From: a bacterium
Lineage (GTDB): Bacteria; Chloroflexota; Dormibacteria; Aeolococcales; Aeolococcaceae
NCBI GenBank assembly: GCA_021850405.1
Contig: JAJZMA010000172.1
Coordinates: forward strand, 1-7,667
Direction: 5' to 3'
Length of the DNA stretch: 7,667 nt
Below are positions 6,369 through 7,667 of the stretch, one piece after another. A model generated the notes under the pieces. That model ran no database searches. It was given only the letters and a program-made list of their open reading frames with translations, and was not told the origin of the DNA. The position numbers and the translations under genes were made by a program. Numbering within the stretch: the first letter of the stretch is position 1; every line of letters begins with the position of its first letter.

Positions 6369-7340
6369 ATGAGCAGGAGAGCACGGACTGGGAACAGGCA
6401 GGCACCCACTGCCGGTCCAAAAGGCGGAACCGCCAGGGCGCCAAGATTGCATGTGCAGTTTCTGGGCACTTCGGCTGCAACGCCTGACCTGCGCTCCAAT
6501 ACATCTGCCATGCTGCTAGCCTGCGGTACCGACCGCGTACTCATTGACTGTGGTGCACATGCGGTGGCGCAGCTAAAAAAGGCAGGGATTGCCCCAGCCA
6601 GCCTCTCGATGGTTGCCATCACGCACTGGCACAGCGATCACGCATCTGGGATACCCTCGCTGGTACGCGCCCTCCCCTCCACAAGAGGTGCTGGCCACCT
6701 GGGAAGGGCTCCGCTTCACATATATGGTCCCCAGCCGCCGGCCGCCATCGGAGGGGTGATCAATCTGCTGGTCCGCCAGGGCCGGATCCAGTTTCATGCA
6801 GTTGGCCCGGGCGGACAGATCCAGATGGCAAACGGTACCCTGCAAGCCATTCCTGGAGACCACACCATTACATCCATGGGATGGAAATTCCATGAAGCGG
6901 GGCCCAGGCCAAGGCACATACTTTTCAGTGGGGACACCAGACCATCTTCTGCAATTCTGGAGGCAGCTCGCGGCTGCGACCTGCTGGTCCACGAGGGAAC
7001 CTTTTCGACAGCACGCAGCAGGTGGGCCCACCGCATTGGACACAGTACAGCGGGTCAGGCTGCACTAGTCGCCCATCTGGCAGGCGCAGGGGCGCTGGCG
7101 ATAACCCACATCTCGAGGAAGGAGAGCGCTACACAGATACTGGCTGAGGCCAGGGAGGTTTATGCAGGCGCAATCCTGCCCAGTGAGTTTGAACTACTCA
7201 CCGTACACCCGCAGTCTGCAACGGTCACCCGCCAGCCCGCCGCAGGGGGCAACTTCCGGCACAACTGGGCTCGTATCACGCGGAGGAAGATTGCAGGCAG
7301 CAGGAGACCCGGTGCGGGAAGGCCCGAGGTAGCAGCCTGA
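6369..7340 (+). CDS. RNase Z-like metallo-beta-lactamase-fold hydrolase
   Basis: A 323-residue cytoplasmic protein of the RNase Z branch of the metallo-beta-lactamase fold. RNase Z cuts tRNA precursors at the 3' end with two zinc ions. All expected ligands are visible: THWHSDH (H86, H88, D90, H91), GDH (H165), SGDT (D189) and THIS (H247). FLGTSAATPDLRSNTS (31-46), HEGTF (208-212) and GHST (224-227) also match family motifs. Differences: only 23 residues separate H165 from D189, where B. subtilis and E. coli RNase Z carry the flexible tRNA-binding arm; DCGAHAVAQL replaces the usual DCGEGTQxQL; SRKE replaces SRY after THIS. About 27 basic, low-complexity residues precede the fold, and a basic tail follows it. 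ATG 6369 has a TAATAT box 8 bases upstream. It could process tRNA or be another phosphodiesterase of this branch. Confidence 0.88.
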   Translation: MSRRARTGNRQAPTAGPKGGTARAPRLHVQFLGTSAATPDLRSNTSAMLLACGTDRVLIDCGAHAVAQLKKAGIAPASLSMVAITHWHSDHASGIPSLVRALPSTRGAGHLGRAPLHIYGPQPPAAIGGVINLLVRQGRIQFHAVGPGGQIQMANGTLQAIPGDHTITSMGWKFHEAGPRPRHILFSGDTRPSSAILEAARGCDLLVHEGTFSTARSRWAHRIGHSTAGQAALVAHLAGAGALAITHISRKESATQILAEAREVYAGAILPSEFELLTVHPQSATVTRQPAAGGNFRHNWARITRRKIAGSRRPGAGRPEVAA

Positions 7341-7385
7341 CTGTCCCCGACAGGGGTCATCCAGCGCCAGTGTTGCACACCCGGG

Positions 7386-7405
7386 CGCCTGGCTGCACCC
7401 AGGCG
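7386..7405 (+). other. Perfect 7-bp hairpin downstream of the RNase Z-like gene
   Basis: CGCCTGG (7386-7392) pairs perfectly with CCAGGCG (7399-7405) over the loop CTGCAC. A smaller hairpin, CTGTC-CCC-GACAG (7341-7353), starts right after the stop codon. The larger stem is followed by AATGTACC, not a T-run. It may help end transcription of the RNase Z-like gene or stabilise its 3' end. The rest of the gap to the tRNA (7406-7560) shows no convincing gene. A TGGTATGCT extended -10-like string at 7465-7473 is the only promoter hint for the tRNA, without a -35 match. Confidence 0.35.
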
Positions 7406-7560
7406 AATGTACCAGGGTATACAGTCTGGGGACGATCCCCCATCGCCCCTGCGCTGCAACCAGCTGGTATGCTCTATGGTGCCATGGCCGAGCCCTTGCT
7501 GCGGGATGTCACCACGCCAAACCAAAACCACAGACCAGGACCCATGTCATGGCAGGAGAT

Positions 7561-7636
7561 GCGGGAGTAGCTCAGTTGGTAGAGCGCTAGCCTTCCAAGC
7601 TGGATGTCGCGAGTTCGAGTCTCGTCTCCCGCTCCA
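7561..7636 (+). tRNA. tRNA-Gly(TCC), CCA end encoded
   Basis: A complete 76-base cloverleaf. The acceptor stem GCGGGAG (7561-7567) pairs fully with CTCCCGC (7626-7632). The D stem is GCTC/GAGC (7570-7573, 7582-7585), with AGTTGGTA as loop. The anticodon stem is CTAGC/GCTGG (7587-7591, 7599-7603), with one T-G pair. The loop CTTCCAA places anticodon TCC at 7594-7596, reading GGA and GGG glycine codons. The variable loop is 5 bases. The T stem GCGAG/CTCGT has one G-T pair and encloses TTCGAGT. Discriminator base T (7633) is typical of bacterial tRNA-Gly. CCA is encoded at 7634-7636. Confidence 0.97.
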
Positions 7637-7667
7637 TTTCCCACTCTTTGAGTTCAATAAGAGCGCT

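Noticed and set aside
7370..7570. Open frame of 66 codons running into the tRNA gene
   Set aside because: It overlaps the tRNA 5' end, has no ribosome binding site or domain, and its composition is unlike its neighbours.
7643..7663. Possible terminator after the tRNA: ACTC-TTT-GAGT, or alternatively CTCTT...AAGAG
   Set aside because: Stems are only 4-5 bp, AT-rich and mutually exclusive, and the window ends before any T-tract can be seen.

Overview
The window looks like an ordinary chromosomal stretch from a moderately GC-rich bacterium. The best guess is Chloroflexota or a related Terrabacteria lineage. This rests on three things: secreted proteins built from WAVG-type repeats, a very long two-domain ThyX-like protein, and at least two genes with a -10-like hexamer 7-8 bases before the ATG and no ribosome binding site, which suggests leaderless mRNAs. 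ATA codons for Ile are unusually common for this base composition. The phylum call is inference only.

Layout. On the minus strand, 2780 to 42 holds two tandem genes for exported proteins. Each carries seven WAVG-type repeats of about 50 residues, as expected for seven-bladed beta-propellers. One has an N-terminal membrane segment; the other has a signal peptide, a C-terminal membrane helix and a Gly-rich tail. A 63-base divergent gap follows. Then comes a plus-strand group: a 533-residue protein that reads as two fused, degenerate ThyX (flavin-dependent thymidylate synthase) domains, an ErpA/IscA-type iron-sulfur carrier, and a small four-helix membrane protein. A short convergent gap with hairpins separates these from a minus-strand, membrane-anchored protein resembling a C39-like papain fold, apparently without its catalytic Cys. 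A divergent 148-base region leads to a plus-strand RNase Z-like metallo-beta-lactamase-fold hydrolase. It keeps all the metal ligands but seems to lack the tRNA-binding flexible arm. The window closes with a complete tRNA-Gly(TCC) gene with encoded CCA.

Functional links. There is no obvious single pathway. The two propellers form one surface-protein unit. The ThyX-like, ErpA-like and membrane genes may be co-transcribed. The RNase Z-like gene and the tRNA are neighbours, which may be coincidental. No mobile element, CRISPR array, prophage or clear novel defence system is visible. The most interesting items are the tandem ThyX-like protein, whose two halves each keep a different part of the active-site signature, the armless RNase Z relative, and the Cys-less C39-like protein.
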